DNA of 32,014 nt from an uncultured Gemmiger sp. (GTDB lineage Bacteria > Bacillota > Clostridia > Oscillospirales > Ruminococcaceae), in contig CANRLV010000023.1 of assembly GCA_947631565.1 (NCBI GenBank), positions 1-32,014 of the forward strand, read 5' to 3'. Shown piece after piece: positions 21,951-30,443 of the stretch. Made by a program: the position numbers and the translations under genes. Positions within the stretch are counted from its first letter, which is position 1, and each line of letters begins with the position of its first letter. The notes under the pieces are model-generated. The model searched no databases. It was not told where the DNA came from and worked only from the letters and a program-made list of their open reading frames with translations.

Positions 21951-22463
21951 ATGGAAAAGAAAAAGCAGGCGGCGGGCACCGCCGGCGGGGCCGCCAAAAC
22001 GGTCGAGACGCTCGTGCGCCCTACCGTCGAGGGCATGGGACTGCGCCTGTGGGACGTCCGCTTTGAGAAGGAAGGCCCGGACTGGTTCCTGCGCGTGCTC
22101 ATCGACCGCGACACGCCGCTTGACACCGACACCTGCGAGGCCGTCTCCCGCGCCATCGACCCCATTTTGGACAGGGCCGACCCCATCGAGCAGAGCTATT
22201 ATCTTGAGGTCGGCAGCCCAGGCCTGGGCCGCCGCCTGACCCGGCCGGAGCATTTCGCGGCGCTGGCGGGCCAAAAATGCGCCGCCCACCTCATCCGCCC
22301 CGACGCGCAGGGCCGCCGCGATGTGACCGGCATTTTGCAGGGCCTTGACGACGACGGCACCGTCACCCTGCGGGACGAAAACGGCGGGACCGTGGCTTTC
22401 GCGCTCAAGAGCGCCGGCTACGTCAAGCTGTGCGACGACGAAAACCTGTTTGATGAACGCTGA
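21951..22463 (+). CDS. rimP: Ribosome maturation factor RimP
   Basis: 170 residues; RimP helps assemble the 30S subunit. The N-terminal domain contains VETLVRPTVEGMGLRLWDVRFEKEG and LRVLIDRD (about 15-50), followed by the family's CEAVSRAIDPILD and the signature YYLEVGSPGLGRRLTRPEHF. The C-terminal Sm-like barrel (about 105-170) has VTGILQGLDDDGTVTL. ATG at 21951 is chosen over an upstream in-frame ATG at 21849 because the latter lies in the promoter. It is the first gene of the operon, 32 bases ahead of nusA. Confidence 0.95.
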   Translation: MEKKKQAAGTAGGAAKTVETLVRPTVEGMGLRLWDVRFEKEGPDWFLRVLIDRDTPLDTDTCEAVSRAIDPILDRADPIEQSYYLEVGSPGLGRRLTRPEHFAALAGQKCAAHLIRPDAQGRRDVTGILQGLDDDGTVTLRDENGGTVAFALKSAGYVKLCDDENLFDER

Positions 22464-22495
22464 TGCTGGAATAACCAATAGGAGGATACCGGAAA

Positions 22496-23575
22496 ATGGC
22501 TACCGCAAACAACAACGAATTTTTTGAAGCCCTCTCCGCGCTGGAAAAGGAGCGCGGCCTCTCGGCGGATTACCTGATCGAAAAGATCCGGGCGGCCGTC
22601 GTCATCGCCGTCAAAAAAGATTACGGCGTTGAGGACGAGAACGTCGTGGTCGAGATCGACCCCGAGAAGGGCGCTTTCCGCGCCAGTCTCGTGCAGGAGA
22701 TCGTCGAGGAGGTCGAGAACCCGCACACCCAGATCAGCCTGGCCGACGCCCGCCGCACCCGCAAGACCGCCAAGGTGGGCCAGCAGTTCGTCACCCATTT
22801 AAAGACCAAGGACATCGGCCGCATCGCCGCGCAGAACGCCAAGCACGTCATCCGCCAGGGCCTGCGCGAGGGCGAGCGCGACCGCCAGTATACCGAGATG
22901 CAGTCCCGCGCGCATGAGATCGTGACCGGTACCGTCGTCTCCATCGACCCGGAGCGCGGCAACGTCGTGCTGGACCTCGGCAAGGGCGGCAGCGCCGTGC
23001 TGCCCCGCGGCGAGCAGGTGCCCGGCGAGCAGTTCATGGAGGGCGACGTCATCCAGGTGTATGTGGTCGACGTGCTCAACACCGAGCGCGGGCCCCGCAT
23101 CACCATCAGCCGCACCCACCCCGGCCTTGTCAAGCGTATGTTTGAGCTGGAGGTGCCCGAGATCTACGACGGCACCGTCGAGGTCAAGGCCATCGCCCGT
23201 GAGGCCGGCGCCCGCACCAAGATCGCCGTCTGGAGCAAGGACCCCAACGTCGACCCGCGCGGCGCCTGCATCGGCGCCCACGGCTCCCGCGTCGAGAAGA
23301 TCGTCAGCGAGCTGGGCGGCGAGAAGGTCGACATCATCCTCTGGAACGAGGACGTGACCCAGTTCATCTCCGAGGCGCTGTCCCCGGCCAAGGTGGTCAA
23401 GGTCAAGCTGCTCCCCGGCGAGCCCAAGAGCTGCGACGTCACCGTGCCGGACCACCAGCTGAGCCTGGCCATCGGCAACCGCGGCCAGAACGTGCGCCTG
23501 TGCGCTCATCTGACCGGCTACAACATCAATATCCGGCCGGAATCCGGCTACTACGGCGAGGACGAGGAAGACTGA
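22496..23575 (+). CDS. nusA: Transcription termination/antitermination protein NusA
   Basis: 359 residues, the short form usual in Firmicutes, without the C-terminal acidic repeats of enterobacterial NusA. NusA binds RNA polymerase and nascent RNA and governs pausing, termination and antitermination. The N-terminal RNAP-binding domain runs to about 130, the S1 domain covers about 138-200 (VTGTVVSIDPERGNVVLDLG), and two KH domains follow, with GACIGAHGSRV and HQLSLAIGNRGQNVRL. The C-terminus is acidic (GEDEED). ATG follows AGGAGG. The stop is 28 bases before the rnpM start. Confidence 0.97.
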   Translation: MATANNNEFFEALSALEKERGLSADYLIEKIRAAVVIAVKKDYGVEDENVVVEIDPEKGAFRASLVQEIVEEVENPHTQISLADARRTRKTAKVGQQFVTHLKTKDIGRIAAQNAKHVIRQGLREGERDRQYTEMQSRAHEIVTGTVVSIDPERGNVVLDLGKGGSAVLPRGEQVPGEQFMEGDVIQVYVVDVLNTERGPRITISRTHPGLVKRMFELEVPEIYDGTVEVKAIAREAGARTKIAVWSKDPNVDPRGACIGAHGSRVEKIVSELGGEKVDIILWNEDVTQFISEALSPAKVVKVKLLPGEPKSCDVTVPDHQLSLAIGNRGQNVRLCAHLTGYNINIRPESGYYGEDEED

Positions 23576-23603
23576 CCCCGCCGCTTTGAAACGAGGTGCG
23601 CAC

Positions 23604-23909
23604 TTGCAGCAAAAGGTGAAAAAGATACCGGCCCGCCGCTGTGTGGGCTGCAACGCCCAAAGACCCAAGCGGGAGCTGGTGCGCGTGGTGCGCAGCCCCG
23701 CGGGCGAGGTCTCGCTGGACCGGGGCGGCAAAAAACCGGGGCGCGGCGCCTACCTGTGCCCCGACCCCGCCTGCCTGACCAGGGCCCGCAAGGCGAAACG
23801 CCTGGAACGGGCGTTCGGCGTCGAGGTGCCGGCCGAGGTGTACGAGGCCCTCTCCGCCGAGCTTGCCGCCTGTGCCGCGGCGCAAAAGGGGGCGGCGCCC
23901 GGTGCCTGA
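23604..23909 (+). CDS. rnpM: YlxR/RnpM family RNA-binding protein
   Basis: 101 residues of the YlxR (DUF448) family, recently named RnpM for its effect on RNase P in B. subtilis. The signature RRCVGCNAQRPKRELVRVVR appears near the start, followed by GRGAYLCPDPACL, with a further cysteine pair. The C-terminal 25 residues are Ala-rich and not family-typical. The start is TTG at 23604: GAGGTG lies 5 bases upstream and the protein then begins MQQKVKKIPARRCVGC, as in relatives. An earlier TTG at 23586 lacks a ribosome-binding site. It overlaps the next gene by 8 bases. Confidence 0.9.
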   Translation: MQQKVKKIPARRCVGCNAQRPKRELVRVVRSPAGEVSLDRGGKKPGRGAYLCPDPACLTRARKAKRLERAFGVEVPAEVYEALSAELAACAAAQKGAAPGA

Positions 23910-24240
23910 ACGTGACCCGCTGCCGGGTGCGCTGGGCCTGTGCCGCAAGGCCGGCGCGCTGCTGTGGGGCGCCGAGCGCGTAGGGGATGCCATCGCCGCC
24001 GGCAAGGCAAGGCTGGTCCTGCTCACGCAGGATGCCAGCGCCCGCACGGCGGCCCGCTTCACGCAGCTGTGCGCGGACCGCGTGCCCTGCCGGACCCTGC
24101 CCCTGACCGCCGCCGACCTCAGCGCCCTGACCCCGCGCCCCGCGGCCGTATTTGCCGTCACCGACCAAAACCTTGCCCGCCTGTGCGGGAAGCATCTTTC
24201 GCAAACGGACCCCCAAGGAGGAACAGCCCATGGAGTTTAA
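23902..24240 (+). CDS. L7Ae/L30e-like ribosomal protein YlxQ
   Basis: 112 residues of the L7Ae/L30e/S12e/Gadd45 family that binds kink-turn RNA. Visible are [21 protein letters not shown] and the strand LVLLTQDAS, followed by the RNA-loop region [14 protein letters not shown]. The start is GTG at 23902, within rnpM (8-base overlap), chosen because it gives the family N-terminus [17 protein letters not shown] upstream may be the ribosome-binding site. It overlaps the infB start by 11 bases. The order rnpM-ylxQ-infB is the standard Firmicutes one. Confidence 0.88.
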   Translation: MPERDPLPGALGLCRKAGALLWGAERVGDAIAAGKARLVLLTQDASARTAARFTQLCADRVPCRTLPLTAADLSALTPRPAAVFAVTDQNLARLCGKHLSQTDPQGGTAHGV

Positions 24241-26599
24241 GTATAAAATCGCTGATCTGGCCAAGGATTTTGCCATCCCCAACAAAAAAGTCATCGAGAC
24301 GGTGGGCGCCATCACCGGCACCCCCCGCAAGGCCGGCGGCACCTTTGACGAGAGCGAGGCCAACCATCTGCTGGAGGCCCTGCTGCGCGAGTTCGCCATG
24401 CCCAGCCTTGACGAGTATTTTGCCAGCGGCAAAAAGCCCGAGGCCGAAAAGCCCGCCGCCAAGGCGGCCAAGCCGGCGCCCAAAAAGCCGGAGCCGCGCC
24501 GGCCCGAGAACCGCCCGGCCGAGAAGCGCACCGAGAAGCGCGTGACCATGCAGGAACTGGCCGCCAACTCCGGTATCAAAAAGCCGGTCGCCCGCACCGA
24601 GCAGGTGCAGGTGCAGCGCGCGCAGGTGCAGGTCGATACCCGCACCGTCGACGTCAATGTCGACAAGTTCAGCGCCCGCTATGACGACCTGGCCGACAGC
24701 CGCAATATGCCCGCCAACCGCAAAAAGCAGGGCAGCACCAACAAACAGAAATTCAACAACCGCAACCGGAACCGCAACCAGTTCCAGCGCCGGCGCGAGA
24801 CCGAGGCCGAGCGTTTGCAGCGCATCCAGCTCGAGAAGGCCCGCAATGCCCAGCTCAAAATCTCCATCCCGGATGAGATCACCGTTGGCGAGCTGGCCAC
24901 GCGCCTGAAAAAGAGCGCCGCCGAGGTCATCAAAAAGTTCATGGGCATGGGCGAGATGCACGCCATCAACGACGTGGTCGATTTCGACACCGCCGCCCTC
25001 ATCGCCGAGGAATTCCACGCCAAGGTCGAGCACGAGGTCCACGTCTCCATCGAGGAGCGCCTCTTCGTGCAGGAGGAGGACGCCGCCGAGGACCTCGTCA
25101 CGCGGCCGCCGGTCGTCGTCGTCATGGGCCACGTCGACCACGGCAAGACCTCCATTCTGGACACCATCCGCAAGACCAACGTCACCGCCGGCGAGGCCGG
25201 CGGCATCACCCAGGCCATCGGCGCCTACCAGGTCACCGTCAACGGCTCGCTCATCACCTTCCTCGACACCCCCGGCCACGAGGCCTTCACCGCCATGCGC
25301 GCCCGCGGCGCCAACATGACCGACATTGCCATCCTGGTCGTGGCCGCCGACGACGGCATCATGCCGCAGACCATCGAGAGCATCAACCATGCCAAGGCGG
25401 CCGGCGTCAAGCTCATCGTGGCCATCAACAAGATGGATAAGCCCACCGCCAACCCCGACCGCGTCAAGGAGCAGCTGACCAAGTACGAGATCGTGGCCGA
25501 GGACTGGGGCGGCGACGTCGCCTGCATCCCGGTCTCGGCCGTCACCGGCATGGGCATCAATGACCTGCTCGAGCGCATCGCGCTCGAGGCCGAGGTCATG
25601 GAGCTCAAGGCCAACCCCGGCCGCCGCGGCAAGGGTGCCGTCGTCGAGGCGCGGCTGGACAAGGGGCAGGGCCCCATCGCCACGCTGCTCGTGCAGAACG
25701 GTACCTTGCATAAGGGCGACTGCCTGATCGCCGGCACGGCCGTCGGCCGTGTGCGCACCATGCGCGACGACAAGGGCCGCGAGCTGGACGAGGCCGGCCC
25801 CAGCACGCCGGTCGAGATCACCGGCCTGACCGAGGTGCCCACCGCCGGCGAGCTGTTCGAGGCCGTCGAGGACGAGCGCCTGGCCCGCGAGCTCGCCGAC
25901 CGCCGCACCGCCGAGGCCAAGGAGAAGCAGTTCGCCGCCTACACCAAGGTCACCCTGGATAACCTCTTCGACCAGATGGCCGCCAACGACATGAAGGAGC
26001 TGCCCATCGTCGTCAAGGCCGATGTGCAGGGCAGTGCCGAGGCCGTCAAGCAGAGCCTCGAAAAAATCTCCAACGACGAGGTCCGCGTGCGGGTCATCCA
26101 TGCCGGCGTCGGCGCCATCTCCAAGTCCGACGTGTCGCTGGCCGACGCCTCCAACGCCATCATCATCGGCTTCAACGTCCGGCCGGACGCCGTCGCCAAG
26201 GCCGAGGCCGAGCAGGCCGGCGTCGAGATGCGTATGTACCGTGTCATCTATGACGCCATCAACGATGTCTCCGACGCCATGAAAGGTATGCTCGCGCCCA
26301 AGATCCGCGAGGTCGCTTTAGGCGAGGCGCAGGTGCGCATGGTCTACAAGATCTCGTCGGTCGGCACCGTGGCCGGCTGCCGCGTGACCAGCGGCAAGAT
26401 CACCCGCGACGCCCAGCTGCGCCTGGTGCGCGACGGCATCGTCATCTGCGAGGACGCCATCGCCAGCCTCAAGCGCTTTAAAGACGACGCCAAGGAGGTC
26501 GCCGAGGGCTTTGAGTGCGGCGTCACGCTGGCCAAGTTCTCCGACATCAAGGAGGGCGACGTCTTCGAGTGCTTCAAGCTCGAGGAATACCGCGAGTAA
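24230..26599 (+). CDS. infB: Translation initiation factor IF-2
   Basis: 789 residues; GTPase that places fMet-tRNA on the 30S subunit and joins subunits. An N-terminal IF2_N module (2-30) is followed by a long charged linker rich in Lys, Pro, Arg and Gln, including an Asn/Arg-rich run near 160-185. A second IF2_N module (about 215-250) precedes the GTPase domain: G1 GHVDHGKT (300-307), G3 DTPGHE, G4 NKMD and the SAVTGMG segment. Domains II-IV follow, with the usual C-terminal fMet-tRNA-binding domain. ATG at 24230 has an ideal AAGGAGGA; an in-frame ATG at 24152 lies in ylxQ. The length is within the Firmicutes range. Confidence 0.97.
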   Translation: MEFKYKIADLAKDFAIPNKKVIETVGAITGTPRKAGGTFDESEANHLLEALLREFAMPSLDEYFASGKKPEAEKPAAKAAKPAPKKPEPRRPENRPAEKRTEKRVTMQELAANSGIKKPVARTEQVQVQRAQVQVDTRTVDVNVDKFSARYDDLADSRNMPANRKKQGSTNKQKFNNRNRNRNQFQRRRETEAERLQRIQLEKARNAQLKISIPDEITVGELATRLKKSAAEVIKKFMGMGEMHAINDVVDFDTAALIAEEFHAKVEHEVHVSIEERLFVQEEDAAEDLVTRPPVVVVMGHVDHGKTSILDTIRKTNVTAGEAGGITQAIGAYQVTVNGSLITFLDTPGHEAFTAMRARGANMTDIAILVVAADDGIMPQTIESINHAKAAGVKLIVAINKMDKPTANPDRVKEQLTKYEIVAEDWGGDVACIPVSAVTGMGINDLLERIALEAEVMELKANPGRRGKGAVVEARLDKGQGPIATLLVQNGTLHKGDCLIAGTAVGRVRTMRDDKGRELDEAGPSTPVEITGLTEVPTAGELFEAVEDERLARELADRRTAEAKEKQFAAYTKVTLDNLFDQMAANDMKELPIVVKADVQGSAEAVKQSLEKISNDEVRVRVIHAGVGAISKSDVSLADASNAIIIGFNVRPDAVAKAEAEQAGVEMRMYRVIYDAINDVSDAMKGMLAPKIREVALGEAQVRMVYKISSVGTVAGCRVTSGKITRDAQLRLVRDGIVICEDAIASLKRFKDDAKEVAEGFECGVTLAKFSDIKEGDVFECFKLEEYRE

Positions 26600-26620
26600 A
26601 CAGGAAAGGGGGCACCTGAC

Positions 26621-26983
26621 GTGGCAACCAAAAACCACGGCCGCATGGCCCAGGATATGAAGCGGGAGCTCATCGCCGTCATCGGCGCCATGAAGGACCC
26701 GCGCCTTGCCGGCGGGCTGCTCACCGTCACCCGGCTGGAGGTCACGCCCGACCTGGACGTGGCCAGGGTGTACGTCAGCGTGCTCGGGCACGAGGGCGGC
26801 GCGGCCCCGGTGGTGGCGGCGCTCAACCAGGCCTCCGGCCACATCCGCACCGAGATTTCGCGCCGTATGCACATCCGCAAGGCGCCGCGCTATGTTTTTG
26901 TGGCCGACGACGGCGCCGCCTACGCGGAGCATATCAACCGCCTGCTCAAGGACCTGGACCCGGCCCCCAATGACGAGACGTAA
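26621..26983 (+). CDS. rbfA: Ribosome-binding factor A
   Basis: 120 residues; RbfA binds the 30S subunit and assists late 16S rRNA maturation. The single KH-like domain contains DPRLAGGLLTVTRLEVTPDL, VYVSVLG and IRTEISRRMHIRKAPRYVFVADD. GTG at 26621 is preceded by AGGAAAGGGGG. A small GC hairpin (27012-27028) lies between it and nrnA. Confidence 0.93.
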   Translation: MATKNHGRMAQDMKRELIAVIGAMKDPRLAGGLLTVTRLEVTPDLDVARVYVSVLGHEGGAAPVVAALNQASGHIRTEISRRMHIRKAPRYVFVADDGAAYAEHINRLLKDLDPAPNDET

Positions 26984-27011
26984 CACAGTAAACACACTGC
27001 TGCCCCGCACG

Positions 27012-27028
27012 CCCGGCCGCCGGCCGGG
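27012..27028 (+). other. Small intercistronic hairpin between rbfA and nrnA
   Basis: Stem CCCGGCC/GGCCGGG (27012-27018 with 27022-27028), loop GCC, no T-tract. It is probably a processing or stability element or neutral; it does not look like a terminator. Confidence 0.5.
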
Positions 27029-27046
27029 AACCATACGGAGGTGTCT

Positions 27047-28042
27047 ATGACTGAAGCGATCGACCGAAAGACCGCGGCCGCGCGCCTGCGCACGGCAGAA
27101 AACATCCTGATATTGTGCCATAAAAACCCGGACGGCGACACCGTCGGCTGTGCCGGCGCGCTGAGCCTTGCGCTGCGCAGCCTGCAAAAGACCGTCGGCG
27201 TGCTGTGCGCCGATGCCATCCCGGCGCTCTACGACTATATGCACATCCCGGCCTACGACGGCAATTTTGCCCCCGGTTTTGTGGTGGCGGTGGATGTGGC
27301 CGGCACCCAGCTGTTCGGCACCGCCAACGGTATTGAACGCTATACCGAGAATATCGACCTGTGCATCGACCACCATGCCTCCAACAGCGGCTATGCGTTC
27401 GAGACGCTGGTCGATGCCGGCGCCGCTGCGGCCTGCGAGATCGTGACCGATGTCATCGAGGCGATGGAGGTCGAGCTCACGCCGGCCATCGCAGCCTGCC
27501 TCTACACCGGCATCGCCACCGACACCGGCGCTTTCCGCTTCGCCAGCACCACGGCGGCCACCCACCGCACGGCCGCCCGCCTGATGGAGGCCGGGGCGGA
27601 CGCCGGCTGGCTCAACCAGCGCCTGTTCGAGAACCGTTCCAAAGCGCGTATGCAGATGGAGCGTGACGCGCTGGAAAGCCTGCAATACCACCTTGACGGC
27701 CGCTGCGCCATGATCGCGCTCTCGTGGGAGCAGATCTCGGCTTCCGGCGTGGCCGCGGCCGAGCTCGAGGACCTGACCAGCCTGCCCGGCGCCATCGAGG
27801 GGGTCAAGGTCGGGCTGACGCTGCGCCAGCAGCGGGACGGCAGCTGGCGGGTCAGCGTGCGCACCGACGGCAGCGCCGATGCCTGCGCCATCGCCCGGCA
27901 CCTGGGCGGCGGCGGTCATGCCCGCGCCGCCGGGTGCGAGGTCAGCGGCAACTTTGACTATGCCTGCCAGGCCCTGCTGGCCGAAGTGGAAAAGGAACTG
28001 GATAAGACCGATGACGAACCCAAACGGGATCCTGCTGGTTGA
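27047..28042 (+). CDS. nrnA: DHH/DHHA1 phosphoesterase, oligoribonuclease NrnA-like
   Basis: 331 residues of the DHH family, which degrades short RNAs and 3'-phosphoadenosine phosphate with Mn2+. The first motif is HKNPDGD (25-31, with H25, D29, D31), then VVAVDVAG, then LCIDHHAS with the family's DHH, and the C-terminal DHHA1 motif GGGGHARAAGC. ATG at 27047 is chosen; a GTG 6 bases earlier is part of the ribosome-binding site GGAGGTG. Its 3' end overlaps truB by 32 bases. The gene is regularly found between rbfA and truB in Firmicutes. I cannot separate NrnA from closely related DHH enzymes. Confidence 0.93.
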   Translation: MTEAIDRKTAAARLRTAENILILCHKNPDGDTVGCAGALSLALRSLQKTVGVLCADAIPALYDYMHIPAYDGNFAPGFVVAVDVAGTQLFGTANGIERYTENIDLCIDHHASNSGYAFETLVDAGAAAACEIVTDVIEAMEVELTPAIAACLYTGIATDTGAFRFASTTAATHRTAARLMEAGADAGWLNQRLFENRSKARMQMERDALESLQYHLDGRCAMIALSWEQISASGVAAAELEDLTSLPGAIEGVKVGLTLRQQRDGSWRVSVRTDGSADACAIARHLGGGGHARAAGCEVSGNFDYACQALLAEVEKELDKTDDEPKRDPAG

Positions 28043-28901
28043 TAAGCCGGCCGGCTGGACCAGCTTTGACGTGCTGGCCAGGCTGCGCGGGGCCCTGCAT
28101 ACCCGCCGTCTTGGCCACGCCGGCACGCTGGACCCGATGGCCACCGGGCTGCTGGCGGTGTTCGTGGGCCGCGCTACGGCTGCCGCTTTCCGCCTGCCGG
28201 AGCATGACAAGACCTACGAGGCCGCGGTCCGCTTCGGCATCCGCACCGACACCGGCGACATCACCGGTACCGTGCTGGAGCAAGGCGAGAGCCGGGTAGG
28301 GGAGAGCGACCTGCGCGCCGCGCTGCCCGCCTTTTTGGGCGGGCATATGCAGACCCCGCCAATGTACTCGGCAGTGAAAATCGACGGACAGCCGCTGTAT
28401 AAGGCGGCCCGCGCCGGGCGCGAGGTGGAACGCCCGCCCCGCCCCGTGACCATCCGCGAGCTCGAGCTGCTGGACCTGACGGGGGACACGGCAGCGCTGC
28501 GCGTGCGCTGCTCACAGGGGACCTACGTCCGCGTGTTGGCCGAGGAGCTGGGCGCGGCGCTCGGCGTCCCGGCCACGCTGGCGGCGCTGCGCCGCACGCA
28601 GTCCGGGCCTTTCGATCTGCAAGACGCCCACACGCTGCCCGAGATCCTGGCCGCCGCCGAGGACGGCACGCTCGAGCAAAACGGCTGGCTGCTGGGCACC
28701 GACGCCGCCTTCCCCGGGCTGCCGGCCCTGACCGTGGACGAGGCAGTCAAGCGGCATCTCTTCAACGGCTGCCCGACCTCCGGCTATCCCGCCGCCGACG
28801 GGCTTTACCGCGTCTATGACGGCAGCGGCCTGTTTTTGGGCCTTGCCAACGTCGAAAATCACTGCTTGAACGTCGAAAAAATCTTTTGCGAACGAGGCTG
28901 A
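28011..28901 (+). CDS. truB: tRNA pseudouridine-55 synthase
   Basis: 296 residues, normal for TruB, which makes pseudouridine 55 in the T loop of tRNAs. The N-terminus GILLVDKPAGWTSFDV is typical. The catalytic motif is GHAGTLDPMATGLL (36-49) with D41 as nucleophile. KTYEAAVRFGIRTDTGD, PMYSAVKIDGQPLYKAARAG and CSQGTYVRVLAEELG follow, as in the family. The ATG at 28011 lies inside nrnA (32-base overlap) and is not close to a strong ribosome-binding site (AAAAGGAA is about 14 bases away), so coupling to nrnA translation is likely. Confidence 0.95.
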   Translation: MTNPNGILLVDKPAGWTSFDVLARLRGALHTRRLGHAGTLDPMATGLLAVFVGRATAAAFRLPEHDKTYEAAVRFGIRTDTGDITGTVLEQGESRVGESDLRAALPAFLGGHMQTPPMYSAVKIDGQPLYKAARAGREVERPPRPVTIRELELLDLTGDTAALRVRCSQGTYVRVLAEELGAALGVPATLAALRRTQSGPFDLQDAHTLPEILAAAEDGTLEQNGWLLGTDAAFPGLPALTVDEAVKRHLFNGCPTSGYPAADGLYRVYDGSGLFLGLANVENHCLNVEKIFCERG

Positions 28902-28908
28902 CCCGCCC

Positions 28909-29844
28909 ATGGCGATGCACATTCTTACAGAATTGGCAACACTGGCCCCCGCCCCCGCGCAGCCCTGCGCGGCGGCGCTGGGCTTTTTTGATGGCGTGCA
29001 TCTCGGCCACCGGCGCGTGCTGGGCGCCGCCGTCGCGTGGGCGCGGGAGAACGCCTGCACCCCGGCCGCGTTCACCTTCACGCTGCCGGATGAAAGCACC
29101 CAAAAGGGCGGGCGCATCCTCTCGGCGGCGCAAAAGCACGCCCGCATCGAGCGCCTGGGCATCGAGCAGTACATGGAGCCGCCGTTTGCGGCGTTCCGCG
29201 CCCTGACGCCGGAGCAGTTCGTGGACGACGTGCTCGTGCGCTGCTTTGGCGCCAAAGCCGTGTTCTGCGGCGACAACTTTACCTTCGGCGCCCGCGCCGC
29301 CGGCAATGTGGCGGTGCTCAAGGACCTGTGCGCCGCGCGCGGCATCGCCGTGCAGGTGGTGCCGATGGCGCAGTATGCGGGGCAGACCGTCTCCAGCACG
29401 CGCATCCGCGCGGCGCTGGCGGCCGGGGACATCGCCGCCGCCAACGCCATGCTCGGCGCGCCCTACGCGCTCGACTGGCCGGTGGTGCACGGCAGGGGCA
29501 TCGGTACCGGGCTGCTGGGCACCCCCACCATCAACCAACGCTGTCCCGCCGGCGCCGTGCTGCCGGGCAGCGGCGTCTACCTGACCCGCATCCGGATCGC
29601 AGGGCGCTGGTGGCCGTCCGCTACCGGCATCGGGCCGCGCCCCACGGTCGACAAGCCCGGCGCGCCCGTCACCTGCGAGACCTGGGTGCCCGACTTTGCC
29701 GGCGACGTGTACGGGCAGGCCCCGCTGCTGGAATTTGGCCGTTTTTATGCCCCGGTGCGCAAATTTGACTCGCTGGACGGCCTGCGGGCGCTCATCCTGC
29801 AGGCCGGCGCGGCCGCCAAAGCCCATTTTACCGGTGAAGGCTGA
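28909..29844 (+). CDS. ribF: Bifunctional riboflavin kinase/FAD synthetase
   Basis: 311 residues; makes FMN and FAD from riboflavin. The N-terminal nucleotidyltransferase domain has GFFDGVHLGH (25-34), FTFTLPDES and GDNFTFGARAAG, then SSTRIRAALAAGD. The C-terminal flavokinase domain (about 185-305) has GRGIGTGLLGTPTINQ in place of the common G(R/H)xLGFPTANI, CETWVPDFAGDVYG and the conserved FYAPVRKFDSLD. The ribosome-binding site is weak (GAGG about 12 bases upstream). It is the last gene before the rpsO promoter, and the spacing to truB is 7 bases. Confidence 0.93.
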   Translation: MAMHILTELATLAPAPAQPCAAALGFFDGVHLGHRRVLGAAVAWARENACTPAAFTFTLPDESTQKGGRILSAAQKHARIERLGIEQYMEPPFAAFRALTPEQFVDDVLVRCFGAKAVFCGDNFTFGARAAGNVAVLKDLCAARGIAVQVVPMAQYAGQTVSSTRIRAALAAGDIAAANAMLGAPYALDWPVVHGRGIGTGLLGTPTINQRCPAGAVLPGSGVYLTRIRIAGRWWPSATGIGPRPTVDKPGAPVTCETWVPDFAGDVYGQAPLLEFGRFYAPVRKFDSLDGLRALILQAGAAAKAHFTGEG

Positions 29845-29853
29845 AAATTTTTC

Positions 29854-29882
29854 TTGTATTTTCCAACCCGCTGTGGTATACT
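29854..29882 (+). promoter_or_regulatory. Sigma-A promoter of rpsO
   Basis: TTGTAT (29854-29859), a 17-base spacer and TATACT (29877-29882). It resembles the rimP promoter in both boxes and spacing. It gives an rpsO leader of about 100 bases. Confidence 0.75.
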
Positions 29883-29899
29883 ACTAAGGCTACCGCGGC

Positions 29900-29958
29900 G
29901 CAGCGGCGGGCGTATGCCCCGAAAACGGGGAACCTCTGCCTACCCACCGCTTCGCTGC
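29900..29958 (+). promoter_or_regulatory. Folded 5' leader of rpsO, possible S15 autoregulatory site
   Basis: A long helix GCAGCGGCGG with CCGC-TT-CGCTGC (29900-29909 with 29947-29958, TT bulge) encloses a stem-loop CCCCG-AAAA-CGGGG (29917-29930). The ribosome-binding site ACGGAGGAA (29972-29980) lies downstream. S15 represses its own synthesis through leader RNA in several bacteria, with unrelated structures; whether this is such a site is inference. Confidence 0.5.
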
Positions 29959-29988
29959 CGGCAAATCTAAAACGGAGGAAATGATCCC

Positions 29989-30261
29989 ATGAGCCAGAAA
30001 TCCGCTATCGAAAAACAGCCCGTCATCGCCAAGGCCGCCCTGCATGAGGGCGACACCGGCTCCCCCGAGGTGCAGGTCGCGCTGCTGACCGCGCGCATCA
30101 ATCATTTGACCGAGCACCTCAAGTCCAACCCGCATGACAACCACAGCCGCCGCGGCCTGTTCAAGATGGTCGGCCGCCGCCGCAACCTGCTGGCCTACCT
30201 GCAAAAGAAGGACATCAACCGTTACCGTGCCCTGATTGCCGATTTGGGCCTGCGCAAGTAA
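29989..30261 (+). CDS. rpsO: 30S ribosomal protein S15
   Basis: A complete 90-residue S15 (normal 88-89), which binds the central domain of 16S rRNA early in 30S assembly. Family stretches [25 protein letters not shown] (about 22-46), the signature [22 protein letters not shown], and [16 protein letters not shown] at the end are all present. ATG follows ACGGAGGAA. It has its own promoter and leader, and a hairpin follows before pnp, as in many bacteria where rpsO and pnp are adjacent. Confidence 0.98.
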   Translation: MSQKSAIEKQPVIAKAALHEGDTGSPEVQVALLTARINHLTEHLKSNPHDNHSRRGLFKMVGRRRNLLAYLQKKDINRYRALIADLGLRK

Positions 30262-30272
30262 GCAAGGAACCC

Positions 30273-30302
30273 CGGGCAAGGTCCAGCGATGGGCCTTGCC
30301 CG
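30273..30302 (+). terminator. Hairpin between rpsO and pnp
   Basis: An 11-bp stem (30274-30284 with 30291-30301), loop AGCGAT, no proper T-tract (GCTGTCTTGC follows). It may be a weak terminator or, as between rpsO and pnp elsewhere, a partial read-through or processing site. Confidence 0.5.
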
Positions 30303-30348
30303 CTGTCTTGCAAAACCCGTACCCGCTGCCGCGCCGCCGTGTTTTTGT

Positions 30349-30396
30349 GCAGTAAATCGAGCGCCGGAACGCCTGTTCCGAGGTTGGATTTATTGC
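30349..30396 (+). promoter_or_regulatory. Structured leader upstream of pnp
   Basis: A 10-bp stem GCAGTAAATC/GATTTATTGC (30349-30358 with 30387-30396, one G-T pair) encloses a perfect hairpin CGGAAC-GCCT-GTTCCG (30365-30380). It lies 47 bases before the start codon. No promoter was recognised between 30262 and 30443. PNPase controls its own leader in Escherichia coli; a similar role here is inference. Confidence 0.5.
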
Positions 30397-30443
30397 TCAA
30401 GACCGGTGGCCGGCATCCAAAATACAAACAAAAGGAGTATACC

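Noticed and set aside
24158-26101. Long open frame opposite infB
   Set aside because: A shadow of infB codon bias: repetitive Gly/Leu/Asp/His-rich product, no ribosome-binding site.
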